Assembly (NCBI GenBank): GCA_002286715.1
Contig: NSJX01000002.1
Span: forward strand, 544,396-608,395
DNA length: 64,000 bases
Direction of reading: 5' to 3'
Source: Dentipellis sp. KUC8613
Lineage: Eukaryota; Basidiomycota; Agaricomycetes; Russulales; Hericiaceae
Of this stretch, positions 13,880-26,406 are shown one piece after another. The position numbers were made by a program, and so were the translations under genes. Numbering within the stretch: the first letter of the stretch is position 1; each line of letters starts with the position of its first letter. Under the pieces are notes generated by a model. It was not told the origin of the DNA, made no database searches, and saw only the letters and a list, made by a program, of their open reading frames with translations.

Positions 13880-16800
13880 TTTCCGTCAGCACAGATACCA
13901 TCGTTCACTCCGTCTGTCTCTTTACTGCTCATACATCTACGATTAATTCTCTGTTCCATCACGCAATCTGTGTAGTCTATTCCTGTCGCAATCACCACGC
14001 TGAGCGCTATGTTTGTATGTTTTCCCTTCTGGCATTGGTTACTACGATCATCCTAGTACGTCCCTGAACGCCTTCATTTTCATGGCGCGGGGGTGGTGGT
14101 TGAATAATGATGCTAACTGACCCTTCTCCACAACTCTAGTCGACAGACAATTGTATCTGACAGGTAGGCCCGCTGTCTTGCTATACCCCCAAACGTCTAC
14201 TGTCATGCTTTTTTTATCGCAGATGCACGCGGTCCGGTGTTGAACTTTCATACTGCCATGCTCCAGTTGCGTGGATTGCAATAACTCTCTGAGGTACCGC
14301 GCTGCGGCCACCTGTGCTATCCTCCATTCATTCGGTGGAGCTGCGGTTCATATATCGTCGTGAGCCTTGTTATTATTATTAGATGATTCATTTTGTTGTA
14401 AAGTCCCTGACTTACATTTTATAGCGGTGCGGGCGCTGAGTACGGTTGTCGTAAAACGATACAAGACCTCATACGCACCAATGGGGCAGGGCTGTATGAG
14501 TCACTACAGCTACAGCCTCGCCGTTACTCCAGTGGCTCGACCGTTTGACATCCACCTGCCGTGATCGAACTGCAATGTGAGGATGCCAATGTGCAAGCGG
14601 CTTGATGAAGTGGCTTGTCTACAGTCTCATCCCTGTTTCGCTACTGCTCCGTCGAGCTGCGGTGTTCATCGGCGGTCCACCCTGAGGTGAGTGAAGTTAT
14701 CCACCTCTCGGCCCACCCCTGCCCGCGGGCCGTACGTGCTCTTCACTAACGGGATTTGTGCTTCCCTCGGACTCCCGGGACGAACACAGAGCAGGGAGAC
14801 GCCCCGAAGCTCGCTCGCTGATGCAAAACCTCCATCAAGCTCACCCGCTAGCCTTCAAACAAAGAGGGGGTTAACCCTGAACGGTTCGCACCAGTATTCA
14901 GCGCCTTATGCTAACAACGCATGGGGCATGGGCGCTAAAGCCAGTCCCTCGGCGCCTAAAGTGTTGCTGTCGCCAGCTGATTTGCGCATCGCTGTGCAGA
15001 CAAAACGCGAACAACGACAGATGGAATCAGTGTTCAGTCCGGCGCGGGCCGACGGAGCATTTGCCCATGACGCATGGAACTAACTTTCGAACTTTCGCAC
15101 CATTTTCGAGGACGGTATCGTTCGATAGCTGTCTTGACAAGCATTAATGATCTATCAGATGGTGGTGCGTCTCATCACTGGTATGTATCTACGGCGAACA
15201 TACTCATCCCGAAGAGCAAGACATGTCCGCATGAGAGAAAAATTACAGGGTCAGTCTCGAAGCCGGAGACGGACCTGCACTGATATGGGCGCTTAGATCG
15301 CATACCTCCGAATGCGGTCGCGAGCTGGCGCTTTGCACCAGCGCCATGCGCGTATTCATGGGCATACGGATTGACGGATGCTCGCGATGACGAGATTCTT
15401 GGCTGTTCCGTGGATTGGCTGGCGGTGCTCACGTCGGGTGAGTAAGGTTTCGCCGCAAGCTTGACTCTCCGACATTCGCAACGATACTCTCGCGCAGATC
15501 CCATCGGCGAGGACAAAACATGGTATCAGCTCCTATGGCCTCTGGCCGTGACGATGAGAACGCGCGCGAGGGTCCCCGTTACGTCCGACGATCACGCTTG
15601 CTTATGCCTGTGCGTTGCTCTGCAGACCTTGGCAGAAAGCTCCGTTAACAAGGCTTTATTTTCAGGTGCAGTATACGAGCTTTCTGTTAGATTCGATCGA
15701 TGGAATTGGGATGTCGGTATCGCGAATGGGACAGGGATGCTATGCCTGACCAGGTTTAGCGCCGCAGCCACATTGTCGATAGAACCAGGACAGGGTCTGT
15801 TCATCGTGGGCCTCTACACCTCTGGTCGGGTCGTAATCTCATCTTACAGCACTGCGCATTCCAGCACGTCGATGATCGCGAGTTGGCCCCTACGTCATCC
15901 CCAATCTAGCTACCAATACACTCGGCGGCTGGCACCTGAAAGTCATACTGACTCTACAGTAATTTGTTCCGTATCTTGGACTTATGATCCGGCAGGGTAT
16001 CTGCGACCTCCAAGGCCCAACGCAATCATCTTCGGAGTGCATTTATCATCACTCCGAGGTAGTTTGACGCATTTCGTGGTGATGAGCACAGACGCTATAG
16101 ATTGTAACTCTCCCACTCCTTGGGATCGGTGCGGTCAGGTCCGCAAATTCCGAATATTATCCCCCCTCGTGCAAGGTCCAGGTCTTGCCACTGCACTGTG
16201 CATGAAACATCGACTCTGTTGCAATAGATATTGACGCTGTGCTTGGTTATCTACCTCAGCCGGGACGCCACGAGCGCATCGACTGACGGAGCAAAGGCGC
16301 GATGCACAGCCATCGATATCCGTAAAAGGTAAGTAAGAATGTAAATCGTATATTCAATCCGTGTACTCATCCCGAGAGTATCGTATGGTATCCAAGATCC
16401 AGGACTTCAAGTTCAGGAGTTGACAGGACTCTGTAGCGATCTACGGCTGGCATGTTCATGCGGATGGGAATTGCCACATGCCACGTGTGGGTAAGGACTT
16501 GTCAAATTCACTCTGTCCGCAACATGTTTTGGGGCGCCAGCGTTCTGATATGGCGGTGCCGTGGGCCCTTTTGACCGGGAAGTATCCAACTCCCTTAGCC
16601 GGACGCGCGGCGGCGCGTTGCCGGGGATACGCCAGAGCGATTCAGCAGGACAGGGCCATGCGAAACTGTTTACATTCTTCACGCGTGTCGTTCATTCTTC
16701 AAGCAGGATCTCAGATCTCTCCGTAGGCAGATCGTATCTCCTTCCTGTACGGCGATGTGAACATGCTCACAAATTGTGCACCGCAGAGGATTGTTCGCCT

Positions 16801-16889
16801 ATAAAGGACCTATGAGCTTTGTCGAACCCCCCATCCAGTTCTTACACACCTCATCACCAGTTCTCTATCACCTCCACTAATTATCTCCA
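13880..16889. other. Gene-poor 3-kb region
   Basis: After RPB5 no open frame shows a recognisable domain, and none joins others across credible splice sites. The longest frames (14691-15083, 130 codons; 15461-16234, 257 codons, both plus) lack family motifs, and codon use looks unlike the neighbouring genes. It may hold regulatory sequence for the terpene synthase, decayed sequence or a non-coding transcript. I see no terminal inverted repeats or transposase motifs. Confidence 0.6.
16800..16806 (+). promoter_or_regulatory. TATA box of the terpene synthase gene
   Basis: TATAAAG lies 84 nt upstream of the terpene synthase ATG, followed by a C/T-rich stretch, a plausible core promoter layout. 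Confidence 0.6.
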
Positions 16890-18015
16890 ATGGCCAACCA
16901 CTTCTACCTCCCTGATCTTCTCACTCTCTCTACCCCTTTCAAAGGCTCAACCAACCCGCATTGGAAGAAAGCTGCCGCCGAGTCAAGAGCATGGATTAAC
17001 AGCTACAACATGTTCACCGACCGCAAGCGCGCCTTCTTCGTCCAAGGCTGCAACGAGCTTCTCGTCTCCCATACATACCCACACGCCGGCTTCGACGAGT
17101 TCCGTACCTGCTGTGACTTCGTCAACCTTCTGTTCGTCGTTGACGAGGTCAGTGACGACCAGAATGGTGCAGACGCCCGGCGCACGGGTGAGGTCTACCT
17201 CAATGCAATGCGCGACCCGAACTGGGACGACGGGTCCAAGCTGGCCAAGATGACGAAAGAGTGCGTGCGATCGCCGTCCACCTGTCCGCGCAACCCCACT
17301 CATCCCCTGATCGGCATGCAGGTTCCGCGCACGGTTGTTGCGCTCGACGGGTCCGAACGCGTTCAGGCGGTTCTTGAAGCACAGCGAAGACTACATCGAC
17401 TGCGTTGCAAAAGAAGCCGAATACCGAGAGCGCGGCGAGGTGCTCGACATGGAAGCATTCAAGCACCTCCGTCGCGAAAATAGCGCTATCCGGCTTTGCT
17501 TCGGCCTTTTCGAGTTCACCCTCGGCATCGACCTGCCCGACTCCGTCTTCGAAGACCCCGTATTCTCGAGCATGTACTGGGCCGCGGCAGACATGGTATG
17601 CTGGGCGAACGTGAGTTTTTCTTCCGTGTTGCACGGTGCGGGACCGTCGGCTGACCCTGTTTGGTTCTAGGACGTCTACTCGTATAACATGGAGCAGGCG
17701 AAGGGCCACACGGGCAACAATATCGTGACCGTGCTTATGAAGGCCACCGGGCTCGACCTTCAGGGCGCAAGCGACTACATTGGGGAATACTACAAAGTCT
17801 TGATGGAGCGCTACCTCGCGGACAAGGCACGGCTGCCCTCCTTCGGCTCGCCGACCCTCGACAGGGACGTCGCGCGCTACGTGCAGGCCATGGAGAACTG
17901 GCCCATCGGCAACCTCGAGTGGAGCTTCGAGACGAACAGGTACTTTGGCCCGCGGCACGATGAGGTCAAGCGCACGCGTTTGATCGTCCTGAAACCGCGC
18001 GAGGAGGACGACTAA
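16890..18015 (+). CDS. Sesquiterpene synthase (class I terpene cyclase)
   Basis: Ionises farnesyl diphosphate and cyclises it to a sesquiterpene; 334 aa, a usual length for basidiomycete enzymes. Exons: 16890-17260, 17322-17610, 17671-18015. Metal-binding motifs are intact: the Asp-rich motif DEVSD (residues 85-89) and the NSE triad NDVYSYNME (N220, S224, E228), which is cut by the last intron right after N220. The C-terminal Arg-Tyr pair is present in TNRYFG. The phrase [12 protein letters not shown] resembles the delta-6-protoilludene synthase clade, but the product cannot be predicted. No P450, oxidoreductase or transporter gene adjoins it. The nearest isoprenoid gene is the mevalonate kinase fusion, 1.07 kb away, tail to tail. 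Confidence 0.95.
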
Positions 18016-19082
18016 TCGAGGCGTGCGTCTCCTCCTGTGCCTCGTGCGGACGTGCGACGCGAGATCAGCATCTCCCAGCGTGTCAACTCAAACCCAAATC
18101 CATCCCCATGGGCTCGTGGTAGCCCCTTCCTCCGTCCTTTCCCCATCTGCCTGTCTTTCTAAAATCGTTATCTTAACTTCGCTTTATATACACCGTCCCT
18201 GATGTTTATTAACCCATTACTTATATCATTCCATAGTCACTACATCCCTCTACATCACTGATAATGTATTACTAGGAATTATACCATCTATATATTGCTT
18301 CGTATATATCTTTCGATAGAACGTCAGACTTATAGAATGGTCATAGCCACTCGCACTTCAATTGAACTTGCACTTTACTCCACTGGAGGTACCCATCCCC
18401 GCCGACCGGAACCATTCAATTTAAACCTCGCATCGCCATTGGCTTGAACGACAGCATTATCGCCATCTCGCTTACTTACGACGGAAGCGAGCTCAAGCTT
18501 AAGATAGACTGTTAATTACCGCAAACACGTTGGTTGGGCGTGGTTTTCGCGTGGCATGAGCTAGGAACACGTACGGGTCCGCACCGTTGGTCATTCTGTA
18601 AAATGAACCATAGCAGTGTCAACCCCCGCGGCGTCGTGAGAGACCGCATGGCGTAGTCACAGAAGCCCTCGCTTCGCACTTAGGTGCCAGTACGCCTACA
18701 GATCCCCTCGCATGGAATCCAACGTAAAATTACGATACATGCATATATATACACAGCGCACGCTGCATGCGCACGTCGACGTCGAAGCTGCAACGCTAAC
18801 TGAAAGACACCGAGCGGCCAAATCTTCTCCCACTTGCCGACGTTGCCTACTCGCGTCCGCACGCAGTGAATGAAAACCCTGAATCCAACCCATCGACTAA
18901 AATTGCGCGGTGACATCTAACACAGTCGTCGCCAAATACATCGTTCAGAAGCCGCAGGGCACCATAAGCCGCGGCCCACACACCATACACGTACAAAAAT
19001 ACAAGAAACCCTATTCCCACCTCCGCGTAGATACCGTAATATACCCCACTCCACTTCCCCACTCCGCTCCCCACGGGCGCAC
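18016..19082. other. Convergent intergenic region, no gene seen
   Basis: About 1.07 kb between the convergent terpene synthase and fusion genes. The first 300 bp is AT-rich (18150-18350) and probably 3' UTR. No coding exon is supported. Confidence 0.55.
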
Positions 19083-22000
19083 TCACACGTACATCCACCT
19101 GCCGCGCTTCGCAGCCCAATCTGCCAGCTCCGCCACTGTCTTCTCCTCAAACGCAGCGCGGAGCGGCTCCGCGCCGGGCCCGTCGCCGTAGTTGGCGGGG
19201 TCGTGCGGGGAGAGCACGCCGAGCCCGCTGCCGCCGACGGACGTCAGGTACGGCACGAAGTTCTTCTTGGACAGGCTCTGTAGGAGGCTGTCGAGGATCG
19301 AGTCGCTGAGGTCTGATGAATGATGTGGCGTGAGTATCGGTATTAGGAGTATCGAGGGGGGAAGGGAGAGCATGCGCACCGTCGGGAACAAGCGTAACGG
19401 CGCAGCCACCGCCGCCAGCACCGGTGAGTTTGGTGCTGAGGCGGTAGGGGTGCTCAGACGTCTTCGCGCGGATGTCCTCCAGCACGGGGTGCGACACGCC
19501 GAGCGAGACCAGGTGTGCATGGTTCTCATCAATCAGAGCCTGAGCGTGAAAGAAAAGCGACGCGTCAGCACGGACGGAGGCGCTGCGAAAAAGTGAGAGG
19601 ACGCACGGAGAGCGCGGAGAGGAGCGCCTCGCGGGAGAGCTCGGGGTCGCTGAGAGCACGGCGGGCCTCGTCGGTGATGCTCTGGATGGCCTCGAGGATG
19701 CGGCCGACGATTTCGGGCTCCTGGGCAATGGGTGGCAGATCAGTCGCCATTGCCAACAAAGGGGGCACGGAGACACCATGGACGCACCTCCAGCTTTTTC
19801 GCAGATACGCCGGCGACGAGGCGTTTCGTGTCGCGCGGGACGCGCGAGTCGGTCAGGAGGAAGCGCAAGGACTTGAATCTGCGCCATGGAGCGACCGTCA
19901 TCAGTCTCAGCCGTGACCCACGTAGCAAAGAAAAATTGCACGTACCCACTGATCGCCTCCATCCCGCCCTTGCGCGCAAACCCAGGGCGCGTATACGCCA
20001 ACGCGCCGCCAAACACCGCGACCGAATTGTCCACGCCGCTCGGATTGCCATGGAGGATCTTCTCCGCGACGAACGCCCAGCGGTTCGCCTCCTCCGCGAT
20101 GGTGTGCGGGATCGCGCGGCGGCCCTGGTGCGACACGTGGATGTGGCCGGGGTCGTCGTTGTGCGGCTCGCGCGTCGGCGGCGGGAGCCCGGGCAGGTCG
20201 ATGCGCTGGTGCAGCAGCAGCAGCGCCGTCGCGACGCACACGGAGAACGACGCGGACGAGCCGAGCCCCGCGCCGACCGGGAGCGTCGAGCGCACGGAGA
20301 AGTTGAACGACGGCCTGTGTGCATGTCAGCTTCTGTGATGCGTGGACTCCGCCGAGGTGCGCATGCCCCATGGCGGTTGCTGGGAGGATGTGGATATGGG
20401 GAAGGGGGACGGGACTTACCGCTCGCCGCCGTGCGCCATCGTCATGTACAGGTACAGGAACGCGATGGACGCGCCCTTGGCCATGGGGTTAGCGTCGATG
20501 CTCTCCGGGAGCGCGCGCTTGGTGATCGCGTCGACGAGCCGCTGGTCCAGCTGCTCGGGATGCTCGCTCCCCAGCCCCACGGACGTGACCGCGTCCCACG
20601 GGAGGTCGTCCAGGACCCACTCGTGGTAGAAGTTCCCGACATCTGCGAAGTTGAGGCCCACCTTGCCGTCGTGGCGCGGCGACGTCAGGCCGTAGCAGCG
20701 CAGATCCACAGACGCCGCGACTGCGGTCTGATCAGACGGCGTCAACTTGCTGCATCGCAGAAAATTGTATATAGAGAACTACGCACGACTCCATGCACGA
20801 CTGCGTGCTCGCCGAAGAGGATGACCTTGCCCGGCGCACTGACGAACCACTCGCGGTTCTCGAGCGGGCGCGCGGCGTTTTCGTTGAACGCGAGCTTCTC
20901 GACGGCGCGGCTGATCGCGGCACCCTGGCGCTGGATCGTCGCGCGGACGTACGAGTGCTCGTCGGCGCCCGCTGAGACGGTGATCGCGCCCGCCTCGAGC
21001 AGCGCGCGCTCGAGGTCGTCGAGCAGATCCGCGGGATCCTCGATACCGACGCAGAGACGGATGAGATCCTCGGGGAGCCCGCGGGCGGCACGGGTGGCAG
21101 GGTCAATGGACGCGTGACTAGTCACCCAACAAGATACTATTCAGAAACGCTTATAGTCCAGAAAATGGGCCGAGTACGCACGACATGACGCAGGGCATGC
21201 TGATGAGCGAGTTGACGCAGCCAAAGCTGACGCTGATGCCCCACAGGCGCGTGGCACCGACAATGCGCTCGCTGAGCGCCTTGTCGCCCGTGGTGAAGCT
21301 GAGCACGGCGCCGTAGCCGTCCGCGATGCGCTCGTGCACCTCGCGGCCGGGGTGGTCCGCGAGCCCGGGGTAGTGCACCTTGAAGCCGAGGCGGTGGAGC
21401 ATCTCCGCGACGGCCATCGCGGTCGTCTGCTGGCGGTCCATGCGGATGGCGAGCGTCTTGACGCCGCGCAGGAGCAGGAAGCAGTCGAACGGCGTGAGCG
21501 CGTTCCCGATCGAGTTGATCACGAAACCCATTTGCTATTTCGAACGGTCAGTATATGAAGAGTCGGACAGGCGGGGTATATGCGCACCTTTGCGAGGTCA
21601 TCGCTGTTGCAGGTAATGATGCCCGCCATGAGGTCGTGGTGGCCGCTGAGGTACTTGGTCGCGCTGTCGTAGACGATGTCCGCGCCGTGCTCGAGCGGGC
21701 GCTGCAGGTACGGGCTCATCATGGTGTTGTCGACGACGACGATCGCATTCGGCGCGCGCTCCTTGACGTCCGCGGCGATCTTGGCGAGGTCCGCGATTTT
21801 CAACAGGGGGTTCGTCGGGCTCTCGAGCAGGACCATCGCCGTCTTGCCGTCCTTGATGTGCGGGAGCAGGCTCTCGGGGTTCGTCGTGTCGACGTGGTGC
21901 ACGACGACGCCGCCGTGCGTCTTGATGTATGTCAGCAGGCGGTTGGTGCCGCCGTAGAGGTCGTCCCCGGCGATGACTTCGTCTCCGGGCTTGAGCAGGC

Positions 22001-22443
22001 GCAGGATTACGTCGAGTGCGGCCATGCCGGAGGATACGGCGAAGGCATGGGCGGCCGAGGAGATCTTTGCAATGTGGTGTTCTGTGAACAGGATGTGAGC
22101 ATGCAGTCGCAGAGCGAGGACGCTGAGGGAGAAAAGCTGCGCTTCGAGGCCGGTGCGCTTAGCAGCACGCGATGATATCCCCGGACTCACCTAGATGGCT
22201 CCGGGTAGGGTTCCCGCTCCTCGAGTAGTCGTACTCGCCCCCGACGCCTTTGAACGTGGAGGATTGGTAGATGGGCACCGAGCTGGACCCGAACTGGTCC
22301 TTCTGCGCGGGGTTTTCGACGGTCGCGCAAAGTGTGCCAAAGCGGTACGGCTTGCGGGGTCGGTTGGGCGACTCTGGCTCGGGCGTCGGGAGATCGTGGC
22401 CCATGAGTTGTTTGTCCTTCTGTAGGTCTAACGAAGGGGACAT
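19083..22443 (-). CDS. Bifunctional fusion: cystathionine beta-lyase + mevalonate kinase
   Basis: One 900-aa open frame joins two metabolic enzymes. Exons in coding order: 22443-22191, 22081-21588, 21534-21182, 21117-20787, 20727-20420, 20314-19946, 19878-19788, 19720-19607, 19539-19380, 19312-19083. Residues 1 to about 410 are a PLP-dependent cystathionine beta-lyase (methionine synthesis): YDYSRSGNPTR and the Schiff-base motif SATKYLSGHHD with Lys227. Residues about 458-900 are mevalonate kinase: SAPGKVILFGEHAVVHG, GHMP loop LPVGAGLGSSAS (about 591-601), catalytic Asp675 in NPSGVDNSV, and LTGAGGGGCAVTL (about 809-821). The 47-residue linker has no Met and no stop, and it sits in the same exon (21117-20787) as both the lyase C-terminus and the kinase N-terminus. 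Separate translation of a complete kinase therefore looks impossible from this locus. Both halves keep their key residues and look active. Confidence 0.9.
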
Positions 22444-22622
22444 AGTATAGTACAGAGAAGAGGGGAAGGAGGGAAGGGATGAAATATAAGTGGGGTGACT
22501 GGGTCGTGAGAGAGGATGGCGAATCGCTCGGTTGCAGCACTCATCGCGCCACGCCCGCGCCGCGCTTCACTTATACCTCCTCTCCGGCCGATGAACTCGG
22601 CTCTCCCAGCTAATCTCACCTG
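22444..22622. promoter_or_regulatory. Bidirectional promoter between the fusion gene and VPS71
   Basis: 179 bp between two divergent start codons. It must contain both promoters; no canonical TATA box is evident. Confidence 0.5.
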
Positions 22623-23321
22623 ATGGCGCCTAGACGACAGCGTATGTCCTCATATCATGCCCTGGCCAACACGTTCTTATACACGTCTTTTCTGCAGCGG
22701 CGCGGAAGGCTCAGACTGCGGCGCACAACCTCGACACCGAGCTTCTTGCAAAGCGTACGAGGCGGCATCTCGACGAGCTCGAGGTCAGCGCTTGGTCGTA
22801 TTCATATACGGGCGCTCATTCATCACTGATTTCACAGAGGTCGAACTATTCCGAGCCGTCCGCATCACACCTCGGTCTTGATGACGACGAGGACGGCGCA
22901 GCGGGCAAGACGGGCAAAGGCCGTGCACGGCAGGCCATCTCAGACAAACGGCTCGCAAGCCTCCCCGGCGCAAAGCGTAAGAAGTCGACGATGAACATCC
23001 GGACGGCCATCCTGTACAGAAAGAACCTGTCAACCCTTATCGAAGAGTCGGTGCGTGCACAATCATTCATCAGCCTTGCGGCCTCTTCGGCTCTTACACC
23101 TTCAATGATCAATTGCAATTCAGGGCATTGCTAACCTTCCTCCTACCGTACCGACGTACCTGACGGTCGCTGCTGGACCTGCACGCGAGCCTCCGCGGCT
23201 TATTTGCACGATCTGTGGGTACTGGGGCCGGTACAAGTGCATGAAATGTGCGATGGCGTACTGCGACCTCAACTGCCAGTCCGTGCACGACGAGACGAGA
23301 TGCGAGAGGCGTGTCTTGTGA
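22623..23321 (+). CDS. VPS71: HIT-type zinc finger protein VPS71/SWC6 (ZNHIT1), SWR1 complex subunit
   Basis: Subunit of the SWR1/SRCAP remodeller that deposits histone H2A.Z; 171 aa. Exons: 22623-22641, 22698-22783, 22838-23050, 23124-23321. After a 6-residue first exon comes a basic helix (AARKAQTAAHNLDTELL), then the family segment MNIRTAILYRKNLSTLIEE and a C-terminal HIT zinc finger: CTICGYWGRYKCMKCAMAYC, then C..VH....C. The protein ends five residues later (ERRVL), as in Vps71 and ZNHIT1. The first exon is short, but splice sites and phase fit. Confidence 0.9.
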
Positions 23322-23385
23322 TTCCCGCCCCCTCCCTGCTGCGGTCTGCCCGTCGACTCCACAGTTTTTCGTCGCCGTCGTCGCC

Positions 23386-23560
23386 GCTTCCGCAGACCCT
23401 AACCATATCCCTGGGTTCAGTCCTGCCGACGACTACGGGCATGCTGCAGCACTTCCGAGACCTTTGTCAGTGATCGTGGAGGTCTTACATTGGTATTGCT
23501 GCATCTGTCCGAGATTACAAGATCCAAGGTGTGATGTGTTCTATGGACTTTGTGGCGTTT
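23386..23560 (+). repeat. Diverged duplicate, copy A
   Basis: Aligns with 24050-24235: both begin with CGCAGACCCTAACC, continue TCCCTGGGTTC, and later share CTCCGAGA/TTCCGAGA and GATCCAAGGTG in the same order. No gene is recognisable in either copy. Confidence 0.6.
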
Positions 23561-24049
23561 GTGTACTCAGTAGCATCGTCAAGATCCATGCCAATCTGCC
23601 GGCTCCACTTCGAATTCTATACAGATTGCATCTGCAGACTACCGTACGTGCATGAATGCGTGCAGTATGAATGGCACACGTCTTCGATGGTGAACACACG
23701 GAGCTTCTGATGAAACGAGTTGAACTCGCGCAGTACTTGTCTCCTGACACCAACCATTGAGAATTGATTACAGGCTCTAAGGCTAATCTCGATGAACAGA
23801 ATGTATTTGTAACTTTGAGTGCCAGTAATAAGTAGCTGGTGACTAGGTGGAGACTACATCGTCGACTGGGGTGATTGTGGACCTAGTTTGTGTACCGCAC
23901 ACCGTCAGAACTCGCAGAGGAGATCATACCTCCCAGCCTGCTCACTATGCCTATGAATGCATGTACACATTCCCCCATCCACCTGCAGGGTGCCTTATGC
24001 ATGCGCATGTCTTGATTCTCCTAGAACCTGTCGATTCGCCAAATCTCCA
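23561..24049. other. Spacer between diverged repeats
   Basis: No gene, RNA or repeat recognised in this part of the VPS71 to homocitrate synthase interval. Confidence 0.5.
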
Positions 24050-24235
24050 TCGTTCCCGCAGACCCTAACCACGTCCCTGGGTTCCGTCCAACCGATAACC
24101 TCGGGTGCGGGGTACAGGTGCTCTTGCTCCTCCGAGACCGTCATGAGCATAAAGGTAGGTCTCACAATGATGCTGTTGTCGTCTACACTGAGATATCGAG
24201 ATCCAAGGTGCGGTCGTTTCCGTTCGCTTCGTAGT
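24050..24235 (+). repeat. Diverged duplicate, copy B
   Basis: Second copy of the element at 23386-23560, in the same orientation about 660 bp downstream. It carries small indels and many substitutions, indicating an old duplication. Confidence 0.6.
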
Positions 24236-24620
24236 GCTAAGAGTGACCCGTAGATCCATACTGACCTACCAGACATGAATCTGCTTTGATACTGTCCCTG
24301 TCTGGAGGCCCTTGGGATTTTTGACCCCTCGATGTTGGACATCCTCCGCCATTCTTCCGAGGCAGTTCCCAGAGGGCACGATGGCCCTGAAACTGAACGT
24401 TGAAGGCGACGTCGAGTCAAGCAGGAGCCAATGAGGACGCAGAGGTTTCGGCCGCCGCGGCTGAAGGATCGGCCGAGGGCGTGACGTACAAATATAAGCG
24501 GCGGTCACGGGACAGCTGGGAGATGCCGGGCAGAAAGCGCATGACTCGAATTTTTGAGCAGGTTATGAGCTCCACAGAAAGCAGCTGCTCCCTACCAACA
24601 CACACTCCTCCACCAGCAAA
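24236..24620. promoter_or_regulatory. Upstream region of homocitrate synthase
   Basis: 385 bp before the homocitrate synthase ATG. It is likely to contain its promoter and 5' UTR. No specific element could be named with confidence. Confidence 0.4.

Positions 24621-26406
<1,786 letters not shown>

Noticed and set aside
14691..15083. 130-codon plus-strand frame in the gene-poor block
   Set aside because: Starts with ATG and is open, but has no recognisable domain, no supporting splice structure and atypical composition. Kept only as part of the gene-poor region.
15134..15149. Short match to the 5' end of the tRNA-Gly region (ACAAGCATTAATG)
   Set aside because: Only about 13 nt shared; no anticodon or T arm follows, so it is not a tRNA fragment I can support.
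15461..16234. 257-codon plus-strand frame before the terpene synthase
   Set aside because: No hydrophobic, catalytic or repeat signature, and codon usage unlike neighbouring genes. Length alone is not enough in this composition.
21151..22443. Annotating the lyase and the kinase as two separate genes
   Set aside because: The C-terminus of the lyase and the N-terminus of the kinase sit in the same uninterrupted exon frame without a Met in the linker, so a split model would leave the kinase without a start.
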